A DNA stretch of 64,000 nt from Aegilops tauschii subsp. strangulata (GCF_002575655.3 NC_053036.3:158758627-158822626); one strand, 5' to 3'. Positions 46,201 through 56,773 are shown, counted from the first letter of the stretch. The notes: a model not told the origin generated them from the sequence alone. A program made the numbers and translations.

Positions 46201-46496
46201 TTGGTAATGCGAGAGCACGGCGTTGAAGAAATCGGAGAAGGGGGGATTAGGCCAGCCTAGAGGGCGTGAAGATGAATGGGGATCTCGGTGGCTGTCCTAT
46301 CAATCGCGGAGCGGGAAGTAGGTCAAGCCACCGTCACCTTGCACTCATTGAAATCTGAGGCGAGCATGGGGCAAACCTTGTCCATTGCTTCCTGGTTGAG
46401 CACCACCGACCGCTCGATGGCGGGCTCGAGGACCGGCGGTGCCTGGATTGAGGTGTGGGTCTTCTTCTTCCCCTTCTTCTTCTGTTTCGGGGCCAT
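43224..46496 (-). pseudogene. G1 antisense gene, putative gypsy-type (PF04195-like) protein, broken
   Basis: On the minus strand an ATG at 46496 opens a frame with a basic start (KQKKKGKKK, likely nuclear signal). It soon shifts frame. The segment 45859-46218 contains a hydrophobic block with FVCEAMVGI and LRHFFSL, which resembles the putative gypsy-type transposon domain. The same frame continues after a TAG at 45859-45861 to 45391-45813, with a WLPRKRC end. The segments 45110-45415, 44167-44913, 43931-44242 and 43224-43943 follow in changing frames. The last two are rich in Ala/Glu/Arg heptads (coiled coil). Antisense genes of this kind are known in Tat/Grande-type Gypsy elements. Its role is unknown; this copy is inactive. 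Confidence 0.65.
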
Positions 46497-46769
46497 GGCA
46501 GCAGAGAGGATTGGAGCCGGTTCAAGCCATGGGAGGAGGCAGCTGTTTCTGGGAGATGGGGGAGTTGTGGAAGCGCGCTGCTAGCAATGGGGGCGGAGTT
46601 GTGTTGGCAACGGCGGCCGCCTAGCCTGGCGGATATCAAGGCTGCGTGGGGGAGCGGAGGCGCCCACGTACCGCCAATCACCACGCATCAATCAAGGCCG
46701 CAGGCGGTTGGGGCCCGCAGCGCTCGCACTTTCCCTTTGGCTTCGCCTCGAAGCCAAGTCCGAGCGCGC

Positions 46770-46787
46770 CTTGGGCCTGGGGGCTAC
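46770..46787 (+). other. G1 polypurine tract
   Basis: CCTGGGGGCTAC ends directly at the 3' LTR start at 46788. Confidence 0.6.
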
Positions 46788-47679
46788 TGTCGGCGTTCTG
46801 GGGCCGGGGGTGCCCAGACTTGCCCACCTGCGGGCTTAAGCATGGCTGCACCAACGGCCTGGTACGGCCCATCTCCAACAGCAACCACTCAAGACCCTCG
46901 CGAGGGGCCAAGCCTCGCAAGGTGGACGACACCAAGACCTCCTCAGGGGCAGCCTCACTAGGCTGGCTCCCGAGGAGCGGAGATCTCTATGCAAGGGGCA
47001 CCTCGCGAGGTTCACGTGACATGAGCCATGACGACCAAGGCCAGGCAGGCACCAGCGGGTGCAGTGTACCAATTTCCTCTTTGGTGCTAACGAGGCAGGC
47101 GCAGGCGAGGGCTCCCGAGGTATCAGGCAAAGGTTTCCATATCGGTGCAACGAGACCAAGACCAGCAGGATGGAGGTCATCGCGGAGCCCACGGCAGCAT
47201 CACCACCAGAACCTTTGACAGGCGAAGACTACCTTTTGTTAGGATAGCTTGTACTAGTTGTCCCCCTTCAAACTTGGCCGTTGTGGGATCCCTTCTCGCC
47301 TAACATTTGGGAAGAGGACAAGGGCCTCTATAAATAGGACTAGCCACCACCGTAGGAGGCATCTCATCTTGGAGAGAGATCGAATCCACCTCGACAAGTT
47401 CACCAGCTCATCGAGCCCAAGAACACCTCACCTCCTGAGGTCGTTCACCCACCGTACTAGTTCATTTGCAGCCCCTCGAGGCAATCCACCACCACACATG
47501 AGTAGGGTATTACACCGCAAGGTGGCCCGAACCAGTATAAACCCTTGTGTCTCTTGTTCCTTGGGTTCGTCGAGCTAGGCCATGAGATCGTTGAGCGAGC
47601 GAGCTAGGAAGAGTGTGTTCTTCGTGCGCACCCCATAGTTCGAACCTCACAGGGTTTTGCTGGAACCCGTAATTCGACA
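46788..47679 (+). mobile_element. G1 3' LTR
   Basis: 892 bp, TGTCGG...CGACA, with TATA box CTATAAAT near 47329. It matches the split 5' LTR. Confidence 0.93.
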
Positions 47680-47684
47680 CACGT

Positions 47685-47844
47685 GATGATCGGACACGAC
47701 CTTGTCGATTCGGATCATGTATCACTTAGATGACTAGAGGGATGTCTATCTGAAGTGGGAGTTCATTAAATAATTTGTTTAGATGAACTTAATTATCATG
47801 AACATAATCTAAATTGTCTTTGCAAATTATGTTGTAGATTAATA
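47685..47844 (+). mobile_element. Angela leader, right part
   Basis: Continuation of 9141-9925 after removal of G1. AT-rich and untranslated, ending at the start of gag. Confidence 0.8.
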
Positions 47845-48563
47845 GCTCACGCTTTAGCTCCCTGTTTTAATACGTTCCTAGAGAAAGACTAAGTTGAAAG
47901 ATATTGTAAGCAAGTGTGCAGACTAGGGCTGTAGTCTGAGGATTGTCCTCACTGCTACACAGAAGGCTTCTGTCCTTGATGCACCGCTCGGTGTGCCAAC
48001 CCCTCTGGCATCGTCTGTGGATGTTGTGAACATCTGGCAGACACGTTCTGATGACTACCTAATAGTTTAGTGCGCCATGCTTTACGGCTTAGAGTCGGGG
48101 CTCCAAAAGCGTCTTGAACGCCATAGAACATATGAGATGTTCCAAGAGCTGAAATTGGTATTTCAGGCTCATGCCTGTGTTGAGAGGTTGAGACCTCTGA
48201 CAAGACCTTTGCCTACAAGACGGAGGAGGAGAATAGCTCAGCCAGTGAGCATGTACTAAGAATGTCTGGGTACTTCAATCACTTGAATAAAGTGGGAGAT
48301 AATCTTCCAGATAAGAGAGTGATTGACAAAAGTTCTCCAGTCACTATCACCAAGCTGCTAGAGTTTCGTGATGAACTATAACATGCAAGGGAAGATGACC
48401 CCGAAGTTGTTTGTCGTCCTTAAGGCCGTAAAGGTAGAAATCAAGAAGGAGCATCAAGTGTTGATGGTTAACAAGACCACTGGTTTCAAAGAAGGGCAAG
48501 GGCAAGAAGGGAAACTTCATGAATGGCAAGCCAATGGCCGCTCCTGTGAAGAAACCCAAGACC
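47845..48563 (+). pseudogene. gag: Angela gag, N-terminal part, decayed
   Basis: Copia-type Gag that would form the capsid around the element RNA. No long frame is left: stops (for example the TAG in the CCTAATAGTTTAGTGCG region near 48060) and small indels break it. Short segments such as YLFQELKLVFQAH-like residues near 48140 and a Lys-rich end near 48500-48550 can be followed. The frame is cut by G2 at 48569. The zinc-knuckle part resumes at 60284, which proves that G2 inserted inside gag. Assignment rests on order, on the resumed sequence and on recall of the family. Confidence 0.75.
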
Positions 48564-48568
48564 CAAAC

Positions 48569-49086
48569 TGTTGAGGATATAAACCTTAGAGTCACCCGCC
48601 AGGAGGGGCCGGGTTACTCATAATGGTCATCGCCTGAAGCCCGGCGCCAACCTTGAAGACGGCGGGCCAAAGATGGGCTTAATACCCGGATATGGCTTAA
48701 GGCCCGTAGTTACAACCGCCATTATGATAGAACTTGTAGTGTAAGGCAAGAATAGTTGAGAGTCCGAGCCGGACACTCTTATGAGCCGGCCGGGACTCTG
48801 AGAGCTGCTGGGCGTCAACCTCTCTATTTAAAGGGACGACCAGGCCGCGGTTTAGGGGAGGAAAGATCGGGTCAAGAGCCAGGCATAGCAGCTAAGCTCC
48901 CTGGTCATCGAAACCCTAATCAATACCACCTCAACTGGACGTAGGCTTTTACCTTCACCGTAAGGGGCCGAACTAGTATAAACCCTCGTGTTCCTTGTCC
49001 CGCTTAACCCCTTCAAGCTTCCTAGCAGCGATGGCTCCACGACTAAGTCCTAGCTTGAGGACATCTGCCGTGACAATTCCACGACA
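48569..49086 (+). mobile_element. G2 5' LTR
   Basis: 518 bp, TGTTGAGG to CGACA. The TATA-like element reads CTATTTAAA near 48824; the 3' LTR has CTATATAAA at the same place. It contains an ATG at 49031 whose frame runs on into gag. Confidence 0.95.
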
Positions 49087-50941
49087 GTTGGCGCCCACCG
49101 TGGGGCCAGCGCATGGTGGATTTGAGTTCTTGAAGGGCAGCTTCGAAGGGCTCAAGGGATACGCTGTGGGCCGGATGACCAAGAGTCGTTGCGGCAAGCT
49201 CTACATCGACGATGCAAACTGGGGCCCCGACGCCGGCTCAGTGGAGTACGGGTACCGGGTCCCCTTCGGCGGAATTCATGTCTTCATTGGCAAGATTGGT
49301 GAGCCGGGGCCCGAGCCGGATCTTTGCGCTGATCTCATCGGGACGGCTCAGCGTGCATGACCCGTCCGGGCCCTGCCTGCCTTGAGGCATGCTTTTGTGG
49401 GATGTGTCCATGGAGGGATCTCTGATGGATCTGGTGATGAGACGGCCGCCGGCTCTGATGGCGAATCGTCCACAGATGAGTCAAACTCGTTGTATCGACT
49501 TCCAGATGGCAGGCTCAGGGGCTGTTCCGATGGTGACAGTATTCCGGACCCTTTTGAGCCACCGAGCCGGGTTGGAATCTTCATGGCCGGTGCACAGCCT
49601 GTTCAAAACCCTGCGGCCGGGTCAGGAAATCCGGTGCCCTCGCTGGCCCAGGTGCTGATGGATCTCACGGACAAGATGATGGCCCTGTTGACCGCCACGG
49701 TCGACCCGGCGGATCAAGCTCAGCATGACGCGGAGGTGGCGCAGTTAAAATTAGATCTAGTGAAAGCCAAGGAGGATCTGGCAGCGGAAGGAATCAGGAT
49801 GGCTGCGGAGAGGGTGGCTCTCGATGCCCAGACTCAGCTGATTCAGGCGTAGTCCTTCCGGCTCACGATGGATCAGAACGCGTCCAATGAGGTCATGAGA
49901 AGGAGGCATCAAAAGGCCCAATCTCGACTCCCTCCGGTCTACGATCCTCGAAACCTCTTCAATACGCCAGGTGCAGGGTCTAGTAACCCGCCGGGGGTCA
50001 TAGTGCCCGGGTCTGGGACCCCTGTTCAACCACAAGTGATGGGGCCTCCCCGAGTGAACCCTGCCCCGCCTCAGTACGTGCCAATACCACCGGGTCATTA
50101 TGCTAACCCGCTGGAGAACATGGTCGCCGCAGCAGCACGGCTGGCGGCTCTCCCAATTGACGGCGACTCTCCAACGGCTGTTGAAACCCGTCGGGTTAGA
50201 GAACTCCTTCAGACCGCGCTGGCACAGCAGGAGGTGTATTCTTACAGCCGGGACAGGATCCACTCAACCCCTCGTCCAGGCCGGAGTCCGAGTTACAGCA
50301 GACACATGGTCTCTGCGACCGACTCAAGTAATGTCCGACGCCATGACCCGCCCCCTGGCCATGGCCCGGCTCATAACGGAGTCTTTCACGCAGCGGACCA
50401 AGATAGAGCGCGACAAGAGGCGGAGCAGGCGCCTCAGTTGACGGCTTACCAGACACCCCCGGCTTATTCGACGACTTCCGTCGACGTGGGTATCCCTATG
50501 ACGACCGGAGGTGTCCCTTGTTTAGTGCCGGCTCTCCGTAATGAACGTCTACCCAAGGACTTCAAAGGGCCGAGGAAGGTGCCTAATTACACAGCTGATT
50601 TACAACCCGGGGCCTGGATCGAGAGTTACGAGATGGACATGGAATTGCTGGAGGTCAGTGAAGCTGCGATGGCCAAGTACTTCACCATGATGTTAGATGG
50701 GACTGCCCGCACTTGGTTGAAAGGGCTACCACCGAATTCCATCGGATCTTGGGCTGAGCTGAAAGCCCGTTTCATCCAAAACTTCAAGGATACCTGTAGG
50801 CAGTCCATGTCAATTGTGGATTTGACTAACTATAAACAGCAGGAGGGTGAGTCTACGACACACTGGGTTCGCCGGGTCAAAGAGATCATACATTCATCTG
50901 ATAAGATGGATGCCGGTTCTGCAGTCTTAATGTTGGAATAG
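49031..50941 (+). pseudogene. gag: G2 gag, starting inside the LTR, with internal stops
   Basis: One frame runs from ATG 49031 (in the LTR, across the LTR end and PBS) to 50941. It is interrupted by TGA at 49358-49360 and TAG at 49850-49852, and ends with TAG at 50939-50941. The last 130 residues hold the Gag capsid core (LPKDFKGPRKVPNYTADL, GWIESYE-type and TARTWLKGLPPNSIGSW), a Retrotrans_gag match by eye. Earlier residues are Pro-rich linkers and an Ala-rich helical region. An ATG at 49868 gives a shorter alternative start after the stops. Gag makes the particle. The same frame continues into protease after 50941, so the stop there is a break rather than a natural end. Confidence 0.85.
49089..49106 (+). 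other. G2 primer binding site
   Basis: TGGCGCCCACCGTGGGGC, two bases after the LTR end. Typical of plant Tat-type elements; I believe a tRNA-Arg complement, unchecked. Confidence 0.8.
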
Positions 50942-50965
50942 AATTGTCGTTTCCTGCCCCTGAAG

Positions 50966-52348
50966 ATGAAACTCGGGCGGCTTAAGCGCGACTGCAACGA
51001 TATGGGTACGCTGATGGCGGCTCTCGTCAAATATGCCGACTCTGATAGTACCAAGGACCCCGCTTCAGATGATGAAAGGACAGGGAAGGGAAAGAAGAAC
51101 GGCAATGGCAAGGGTCCTCAGCATAACCCGGGGAACCAAGGAGGTGGCAAGCGTAAGGCCGACGGCAACTTGGAGTTCGTGGCCAACGCCAGCTCACAGG
51201 GTAATAACCAGCGACGCAAGGGGAGGCCACCTCCCCGAGCCAGCGGGTCAGGCCCGACGCTGGAGCAGCTGTTGAATGAGCCTTGTCCAAGGCACGGTTC
51301 TAGGGAGAAGCCAGCTACTCATTTATGGAAGGATTGCGCGATCATGAAGGCCTTTAAGAATTCCAATACCTTTAACGGTAACAATGGCCCGGGCGGCGGC
51401 TCAGGCGTTGGCGGTTTTCATGGCCCGGGCGGTAGCTCAAATTCTAATCCTCAGAACGGTCAAGGGGGCTTTAATCAGGAGTCTGGCCAGGGTGATCAAC
51501 AGCAGCAAGGGGGTTATCAGACCAATCCGAAGCAGCTGAACGGTGGACAGTATCACGTATTTACCACCAGTCTATGTAAGCGAGATCAGAAGCTTCATAA
51601 GAGGGCTGTGAATGCTGTTGAGCCGGCGGTTCCACGCTATTTAAGATGGTCTGAGCAGCCTATCGTGTGGAGTAGGGAGGATCACCCTCCCTGGGTTGAT
51701 AATCCGGGTCACTTGGCCTTGGTGGTGGCTCCTCAGGTGGGAGGATATAAGTTCACTAAGGTACTCATGGATGGAGGCAGCAGTATCAACATTCTTTATT
51801 ATGAGACTTTCCGTCGTATGGGGTTGATTGATAAGAACCTCAGCCAGTCAAACACTGTTTTCCACGGTGTGGTGCCTGGTAAGTCGGCTTATCCAGTTGG
51901 CAAAATCGAGTTGGAAGTGGCCTTTGGAGACGAGTACAACTACAGGGTGGAAAAATTGACCTTTGAGGTGGTCAAGATAAGAAGTCCGTATCATGCCATA
52001 TTTGGGTGGCCGGCTTACGCCAAGTTCATGGCACGGCCGTGTTACGTGTATTTACAGCTCAAGATGCCGGGTCACAACGGGACCATTACGGTTCACGGCA
52101 GCCGGAAGGTGGCCTTGGAGTGTGAGGAAGGTGATGCAGCCTATGCAGAATCTGTTTGCGCAACAGAGGAGTTGAAATTTTACAAGGACAATGTCGACCC
52201 AACAGATATGACCTCTCTGAAAAAGCCGACCACGGAGCATGAGCCGGCAATGAAATTTAAGTCGGCCGATGAGACTAAGCTTGTTGATTTCGTTCCAGGT
52301 GATTCATCTCAGCAGTTTAGCATCAGTGCCAATCTGGATCCAAAATAG
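50966..52348 (+). CDS. pol: G2 nucleocapsid region and aspartic protease
   Basis: The 460-codon ORF is in the gag frame. The N-terminal third is basic and Gly/Asn-rich. It contains a Cys/His cluster (CPRHGSREKPATHLWKDC, residues near 108-125) that may bind RNA. A Gly/Asn/Gln-rich low-complexity linker follows. The protease active site is MDGGSSINILY with the catalytic Asp at residue 269; Gly replaces the Thr/Ser of the usual D(T/S)G. The ORF ends with TAG at 52346-52348, which reads through in the same frame into RT. Protease would separate Gag, RT and integrase. Confidence 0.88.
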   Translation: MKLGRLKRDCNDMGTLMAALVKYADSDSTKDPASDDERTGKGKKNGNGKGPQHNPGNQGGGKRKADGNLEFVANASSQGNNQRRKGRPPPRASGSGPTLEQLLNEPCPRHGSREKPATHLWKDCAIMKAFKNSNTFNGNNGPGGGSGVGGFHGPGGSSNSNPQNGQGGFNQESGQGDQQQQGGYQTNPKQLNGGQYHVFTTSLCKRDQKLHKRAVNAVEPAVPRYLRWSEQPIVWSREDHPPWVDNPGHLALVVAPQVGGYKFTKVLMDGGSSINILYYETFRRMGLIDKNLSQSNTVFHGVVPGKSAYPVGKIELEVAFGDEYNYRVEKLTFEVVKIRSPYHAIFGWPAYAKFMARPCYVYLQLKMPGHNGTITVHGSRKVALECEEGDAAYAESVCATEELKFYKDNVDPTDMTSLKKPTTEHEPAMKFKSADETKLVDFVPGDSSQQFSISANLDPK

Positions 52349-52411
52349 GAAAGCGCGCTCATCGAGTTCATCCGTGAGAATAGGGACATTTTTGCATGGA
52401 AGCCTTCTGAC

Positions 52412-52975
52412 ATGCCAGGTGTACCTAGAGAACTCGCTGAGCACACTCTTAATGTTGATCCGAAATTTAAGCCGGTCAGGCAATTCCTTCGGCGGTTTAA
52501 TGAAGAGAGGCGGAAAGCCATTGGTGAAGAGGTGGCCCGGCTCTTGGCGGCCGGCTTTATTGTTGAAGTCTTTCACCCGGAGTGGCTAGCTAACCCGGTG
52601 CTCGTACTCAAGAAGAACGGCACCTGGCGGATGTGTGTGGACTACACGGACTTAAACAAGGCATGTCCGGCTGATCCTTTTGCTCTTCCCCGTATTGATC
52701 AAATCATTGATGCTACGGCGGGTTGCGAGCGCTTAAGTTTCTTGGATGCTTATTCTGGATACCATCAGATTAAAATGGCAGTTAAGGACCAGGAGAATAC
52801 GGCGTTCATCACTCCCTTTGGAGCCTTCTGCTATGTGTCTATGCCTTTTGGGCTCAAGAGTGCACAGGCGACTTATCAGCGTTGCTGCAGAACTGTCTTC
52901 ATAACCAGATTGGGCGCAATGTTCATGCTTATGTGGATGATATTGTGGTTAAGTCCAGGGAAGAGAAAACCTTGA
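52412..52975 (+). CDS. pol: G2 reverse transcriptase, N-terminal and catalytic part
   Basis: The 187-codon ORF begins with the fingers segment (PKFKPVRQFLRRFNEER), then NPVLVLKKNGTWRMCVDYTDLNK (near 62-84) and SFLDAYSGYHQIKMA (near 108-122). The last 25 residues are out of frame: a one-base deletion near 52882 shifts it before the YVDD box, which is readable in the third frame near 52930-52941. It is in the same frame as protease, separated only by the TAG at 52346. RT copies the RNA; this copy is broken before its active-site loop. Confidence 0.9.
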   Translation: MPGVPRELAEHTLNVDPKFKPVRQFLRRFNEERRKAIGEEVARLLAAGFIVEVFHPEWLANPVLVLKKNGTWRMCVDYTDLNKACPADPFALPRIDQIIDATAGCERLSFLDAYSGYHQIKMAVKDQENTAFITPFGAFCYVSMPFGLKSAQATYQRCCRTVFITRLGAMFMLMWMILWLSPGKRKP

Positions 52976-53018
52976 TAGATGATCTGAGGGAAACCTTTGA
53001 TAATCTCCGGGTCTACAA

Positions 53019-55550
53019 GTGATGCTTAACCCGGCCAAGTGTGTGTTTGGTGTTCCTGCAGGCAAGCTCTTGGGTTTCTTGGTTTCTAACAGAGGTATTG
53101 AAGCTAACCCGGAGAAGATCAAGGCAATCACCTCTCTGGCTAAGCCGGCGTGCATAAACGATGTCCAGCGCCTGGCGGGTCGTATTGCTGCTTTAAGCCG
53201 TATTATAAGCCGTTTGGGTGAGAAGGCCATGCCATTGTACCAGTTGATGAAGAAAACTGATGACTTTGTCTGGAATAATGATGCTAATACTGCTTTTGAG
53301 GATTTGAAGAGACAACTGGCAGAGCCCCCAGTCCTTGTTGCTCCGGTTGACAAGGAGCCTTTATTGCTGTATGTAGCTGCTAACACCCGGGGCGTCAGTG
53401 TGGTTGTGGTGGTGGAGCGCAAGGAAGAGGGCAAGGAGCATCCGATTCAGCGGCCGGTTTATTACGTCAGTGAAGTACTCATCGAGTCCAAACAGCGGTA
53501 TCCACATTGGCAGAAGCTTGTTTATGGTGTGTTCATGGCAAGCCGGAAGCTTAAGCATTACTTCCAGGGTCACCCTATCACTGTGGTTAGTTCTGCTCCC
53601 CTTGGAGATATCATCCAAAACAGAGAAGCTACAGGGAGAGTGGCTAAGTGGGCTATAGAGCTTGGGCCTCATGGTCTAAAATACGTGCCACGCACTGCGG
53701 TTAAATCTCAAGCTTTGGTGGATTTCATCAACGATTGGACAGAGCTACAAGTGCCCGAAGAAAAGCCGGATAACACATATTGGACCATTCACTTCGATGG
53801 GTCCAGGCAATTGGAGGGCTCGGGGGCTGGAGTTGTATTGGCTTCCCCTAAAGGTGACAAGTTTCATTATGTGCTACGGTTGATGTTTCCTTGCACTAAC
53901 AATGCGGCTGAGTATGAGGCCTTGCTCCATGGTCTTCGGATGGCTAAGGAGATGAGCTTGAGCCGGGTAAGGTGCTTCGGCGACTCAGACTTGGTGGCTC
54001 AACAAGTGTCAGGCAAGTGGGACTCCAAAGACCCTCTCATGGCGGCTTATCGCCGTGAAGTGGATGCCGTTGCTGGGCACTTTCAGGGTTACCAAGTAGA
54101 GCACATCGACCGCAGGAAGAACGAGGCGGCTGATGCTTTAAGCCAGCTGGGATCTCAGCGAAAACTGGTGCCGCCTAATACTTTCCTGGATGTTTTGCAT
54201 AACCCTTCTGTTAAGTTGCCTACAGAAGAAGGTTTGGATGTCCCTGACCCGGAGGTACAATTGGTGGCGGCTCTCCACATCATCCCGGACTGGATAGTGC
54301 CCTATCTGGCTTACATGACCCGGGGAGATTTGCCTGAGGATGAAACTTTGGCCAGACAAATAACCTGGCGGTCTAAGTCAATGGTTGTTATCAATGGTGA
54401 GCTGCATCGCCGCAGTGTTACGGGAGCATTCCAGCGTTGTGTCTCCCCTGAGGAGGGTCAAGAGATCTTGCGTGAGATTCATGAAGGGGATTGTGGCCAT
54501 CATGCCGGCTCAAAATCCCTTGTTGCAAAGGCTTTTCGTCATGGTTTTTATTGGCTGATGGCTCATGCTGATGCGGAGGACTTGGTCAGTAAGTGTGATG
54601 GTTGCCAAAGGTTCTCGAGACGGGCTCATGTGCCGGCTCAGGAGCTGAGGATGATCCCAATTACTTGGCCCTTTGCGGTCTGGGGGCTTGATATGGTTGG
54701 GCCTTTTAAAAGGTCCAAGGATAAGAAGACCCACCTCTTGGTGGCAGTTGACAAGTTCACAAAGTGGGTTGAAGCAGAGCCAGTTAGCAAGTGTGACGCG
54801 GCCACGGCGGTTCAATTCATGAAAAAGGTGATATTTCGCTTTGGCTTTCCACACAGCATTATAACTGACAATGGTACCAATCTGTCCAAGGGCGCCATGG
54901 AGGAGTTTTGTCAACGAGAGCATATTCGGCTTGATGTTTCATCAGTGGCTCATCCTCAATCCAATGGTCAAGCTGAGAGAGCTAATCAGGAGATCTTGAA
55001 GGGCATTAAGCCCCGGCTTTTGGTCCCTTTACAACGGACGCCGGGTTGTTGGGTGGAAGAGTTACCCTCCGTGTTATGGAGCATCAACATTACTCCTAAC
55101 AGGTCTACGGGTTACACGCCTTTCTTCATGGTTTATGGAGCAGAAGCAGTCCTCCCCAGTGACATCCGTCATGACTCGCCTCGAGTGGCGGCTTATGTTG
55201 AGGCGGATAATGAACAGGCGCGCCAAGATGCTCTTGACTTGTTGGACGAACAACGTGACGTGGCCGCAGCTCGTTCAGCGATTTACCAACAAGACCTGCG
55301 CCGTTATCACAGTCGCCGGGTTAAGTCGCGGGTCTTCCAGGAAGGTGACCTGGTGCTCCGGCTCATCCAAGATCAAACAGATGCACACAAGCTATCCCCG
55401 CCTTGGGAAGGACCCTTTGTGGTCAGCAAGAACTTGCACAACGGGTCATATTACCTCATTGACATTCGGGAGCACAAAGATTCCCGCAAGTCGGAGGAGG
55501 AGACCCGTCGGCCGTGGAACATAGCTCAGCTTCGGCCTTATTACACTTGA
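53019..55550 (+). CDS. pol: G2 RT end, RNase H (two types) and integrase
   Basis: An 843-codon ORF. Order: RT thumb (residues 1-100), a degenerate retroviral RNase H (about 115-230, key Asp positions not convincing), and an archaeal-type RNase H (about 255-375: HFDGS D260, E300, D322, D372). The integrase zinc module is HHCC (H487, H493, C525, C528) and the catalytic triad is D557 in GLDMVGPF, D616 in TDNGTN and E652 in QAERANQ with 35 residues between the last two. The end has a WEGPFVV motif of the C-terminal module. No chromodomain. This double RNase H is typical of Tat-lineage elements. The ORF is open throughout; it is cut off from the RT front part by the frameshift near 52882. Confidence 0.93.
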   Translation: MMLNPAKCVFGVPAGKLLGFLVSNRGIEANPEKIKAITSLAKPACINDVQRLAGRIAALSRIISRLGEKAMPLYQLMKKTDDFVWNNDANTAFEDLKRQLAEPPVLVAPVDKEPLLLYVAANTRGVSVVVVVERKEEGKEHPIQRPVYYVSEVLIESKQRYPHWQKLVYGVFMASRKLKHYFQGHPITVVSSAPLGDIIQNREATGRVAKWAIELGPHGLKYVPRTAVKSQALVDFINDWTELQVPEEKPDNTYWTIHFDGSRQLEGSGAGVVLASPKGDKFHYVLRLMFPCTNNAAEYEALLHGLRMAKEMSLSRVRCFGDSDLVAQQVSGKWDSKDPLMAAYRREVDAVAGHFQGYQVEHIDRRKNEAADALSQLGSQRKLVPPNTFLDVLHNPSVKLPTEEGLDVPDPEVQLVAALHIIPDWIVPYLAYMTRGDLPEDETLARQITWRSKSMVVINGELHRRSVTGAFQRCVSPEEGQEILREIHEGDCGHHAGSKSLVAKAFRHGFYWLMAHADAEDLVSKCDGCQRFSRRAHVPAQELRMIPITWPFAVWGLDMVGPFKRSKDKKTHLLVAVDKFTKWVEAEPVSKCDAATAVQFMKKVIFRFGFPHSIITDNGTNLSKGAMEEFCQREHIRLDVSSVAHPQSNGQAERANQEILKGIKPRLLVPLQRTPGCWVEELPSVLWSINITPNRSTGYTPFFMVYGAEAVLPSDIRHDSPRVAAYVEADNEQARQDALDLLDEQRDVAAARSAIYQQDLRRYHSRRVKSRVFQEGDLVLRLIQDQTDAHKLSPPWEGPFVVSKNLHNGSYYLIDIREHKDSRKSEEETRRPWNIAQLRPYYT

Positions 55551-56773
55551 GCCACCGGCTCTCGTAATGTACATATTTCTATAAGCCATGTATATATTAT
55601 GATAAGCAATAAAGCAGGACCTCTGTCCTTTTTCTCCTCCAAAGGTAAATGTGTTGTTTCCATTACAAGATCACATGGTAACTTGGAGGTGGATCCGGCT
55701 TATGATCGTATTCGAATCTAGCCGTACGTAATATAGTCACTTGGGGGCTTCTTGTTCAAACATAGGTCGTATTCGAACCAAAGAGAACATAGCTGTCGAT
55801 ACCCATTTGATTGGCAAAGTGCCGAGCTCATTGGGGAGTTTTCCTTGATCATATTTGAATCATGGCTCAACCCCCTTTGGGAACCGACGTGGATCGTATT
55901 CGAATCAGCGTCGTTAAACAATTCTCAAGGTCATTTGGGGGCTTCCTGTTCAAACATGGGTCGTATTCGAACCCAAGAGAACATAGCTGTCGGTACCCTC
56001 TTGATTGGCATCGCCAAACCCACTGGGGGCTATGTGATCGCATTCGAATCTTAGCTTAACCCCTTTTGGGACGGGTCTCTGGTCGTATTCGAACCGGAAG
56101 CCCCTAAGTTTTGATTTTTCGGCTTACAACAAGTTCTTTTGGTTGTATCAACAGTGTACGCGGCGGTTCTTATTCCGCCGACTTAACTTTGATTCACAAG
56201 GTTAGTTACACGCAATCAGTATTATCAAGACAGGTAAACCGGAGTTGAGGTACCAACCTTATTATCCGGGTTATACAAACCGGAAGCGGATTTGAAGGCC
56301 TGTAAGTATGTTATTACGGTTATATCAAGGATTTAATTGAGGACCGGTCTTGGGTGACTTAGATTCATATTCCGGGTTATGTATATGAGACGATGATTTC
56401 TCAGTATGGTAAACCGCCAGGAGACTTGTGATTTGTTTTTCTATGCAGGGTAGTTAAAGACAACTATTTGAGCTTAAGGAAAATGAATGATCAATTATGA
56501 CCCGGAAGAACATAAGGAAGCCACTTCAAATGGAGTTAAGCATTCAAACAGGTGCACGATGGCACGACAAAGTTAAAATATTGATCCTACTCTATTACAA
56601 GACTCCCCGAGTCCAAAAGATGAGGCATTGTTTTCAAGATGTAGTCATGAGCCGCCTACAAGTTAAGATGCTTGTCGAGTTGAAGCTTCCGGCTCATCCC
56701 TCTCCGCTCCTCCGGCTATTCCCAAGACCTGGAAGGTTGACGATTTCTAGTCAATGCCGCTCAAAGCTTCAAA
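55551..56773 (+). other. G2 3' non-coding region with TCGTATTCGAA repeats
   Basis: Six or so copies of a TCG(T/C)ATTCGAA motif lie at about 55708-56085, within two copies of a segment of about 190 bp (from about 55738 and 55930). The motif contains the palindrome TTCGAA. The rest to 56773 shows no ORF of coding character. It ends at the stop of the antisense gene. Confidence 0.8.

Larger units (their letters stand above)
9926..47679 (+). mobile_element. Gypsy element G1, non-autonomous, with two nested elements
   Basis: It has TGTCGG...CGACA ends, a perfect 5-bp TSD, LTRs of about 0.88-0.89 kb, a PBS at 33313-33330 and a polypurine stretch before the 3' LTR. After removing WHAM-A and WHAM-B the internal region is about 5.5 kb. 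It holds a gag-like ORF and an antisense gene but no RT, RNase H or integrase that I can see. That makes it dependent on a partner element. The antisense gene suggests the Tat/Grande lineage; the family name is not known to me. Confidence 0.85.

Noticed and set aside
52321..52348. Natural stop between protease and RT in G2
   Set aside because: The same frame continues at once into RT sequence without overlap or frameshift signal; the TAG looks like a mutation.
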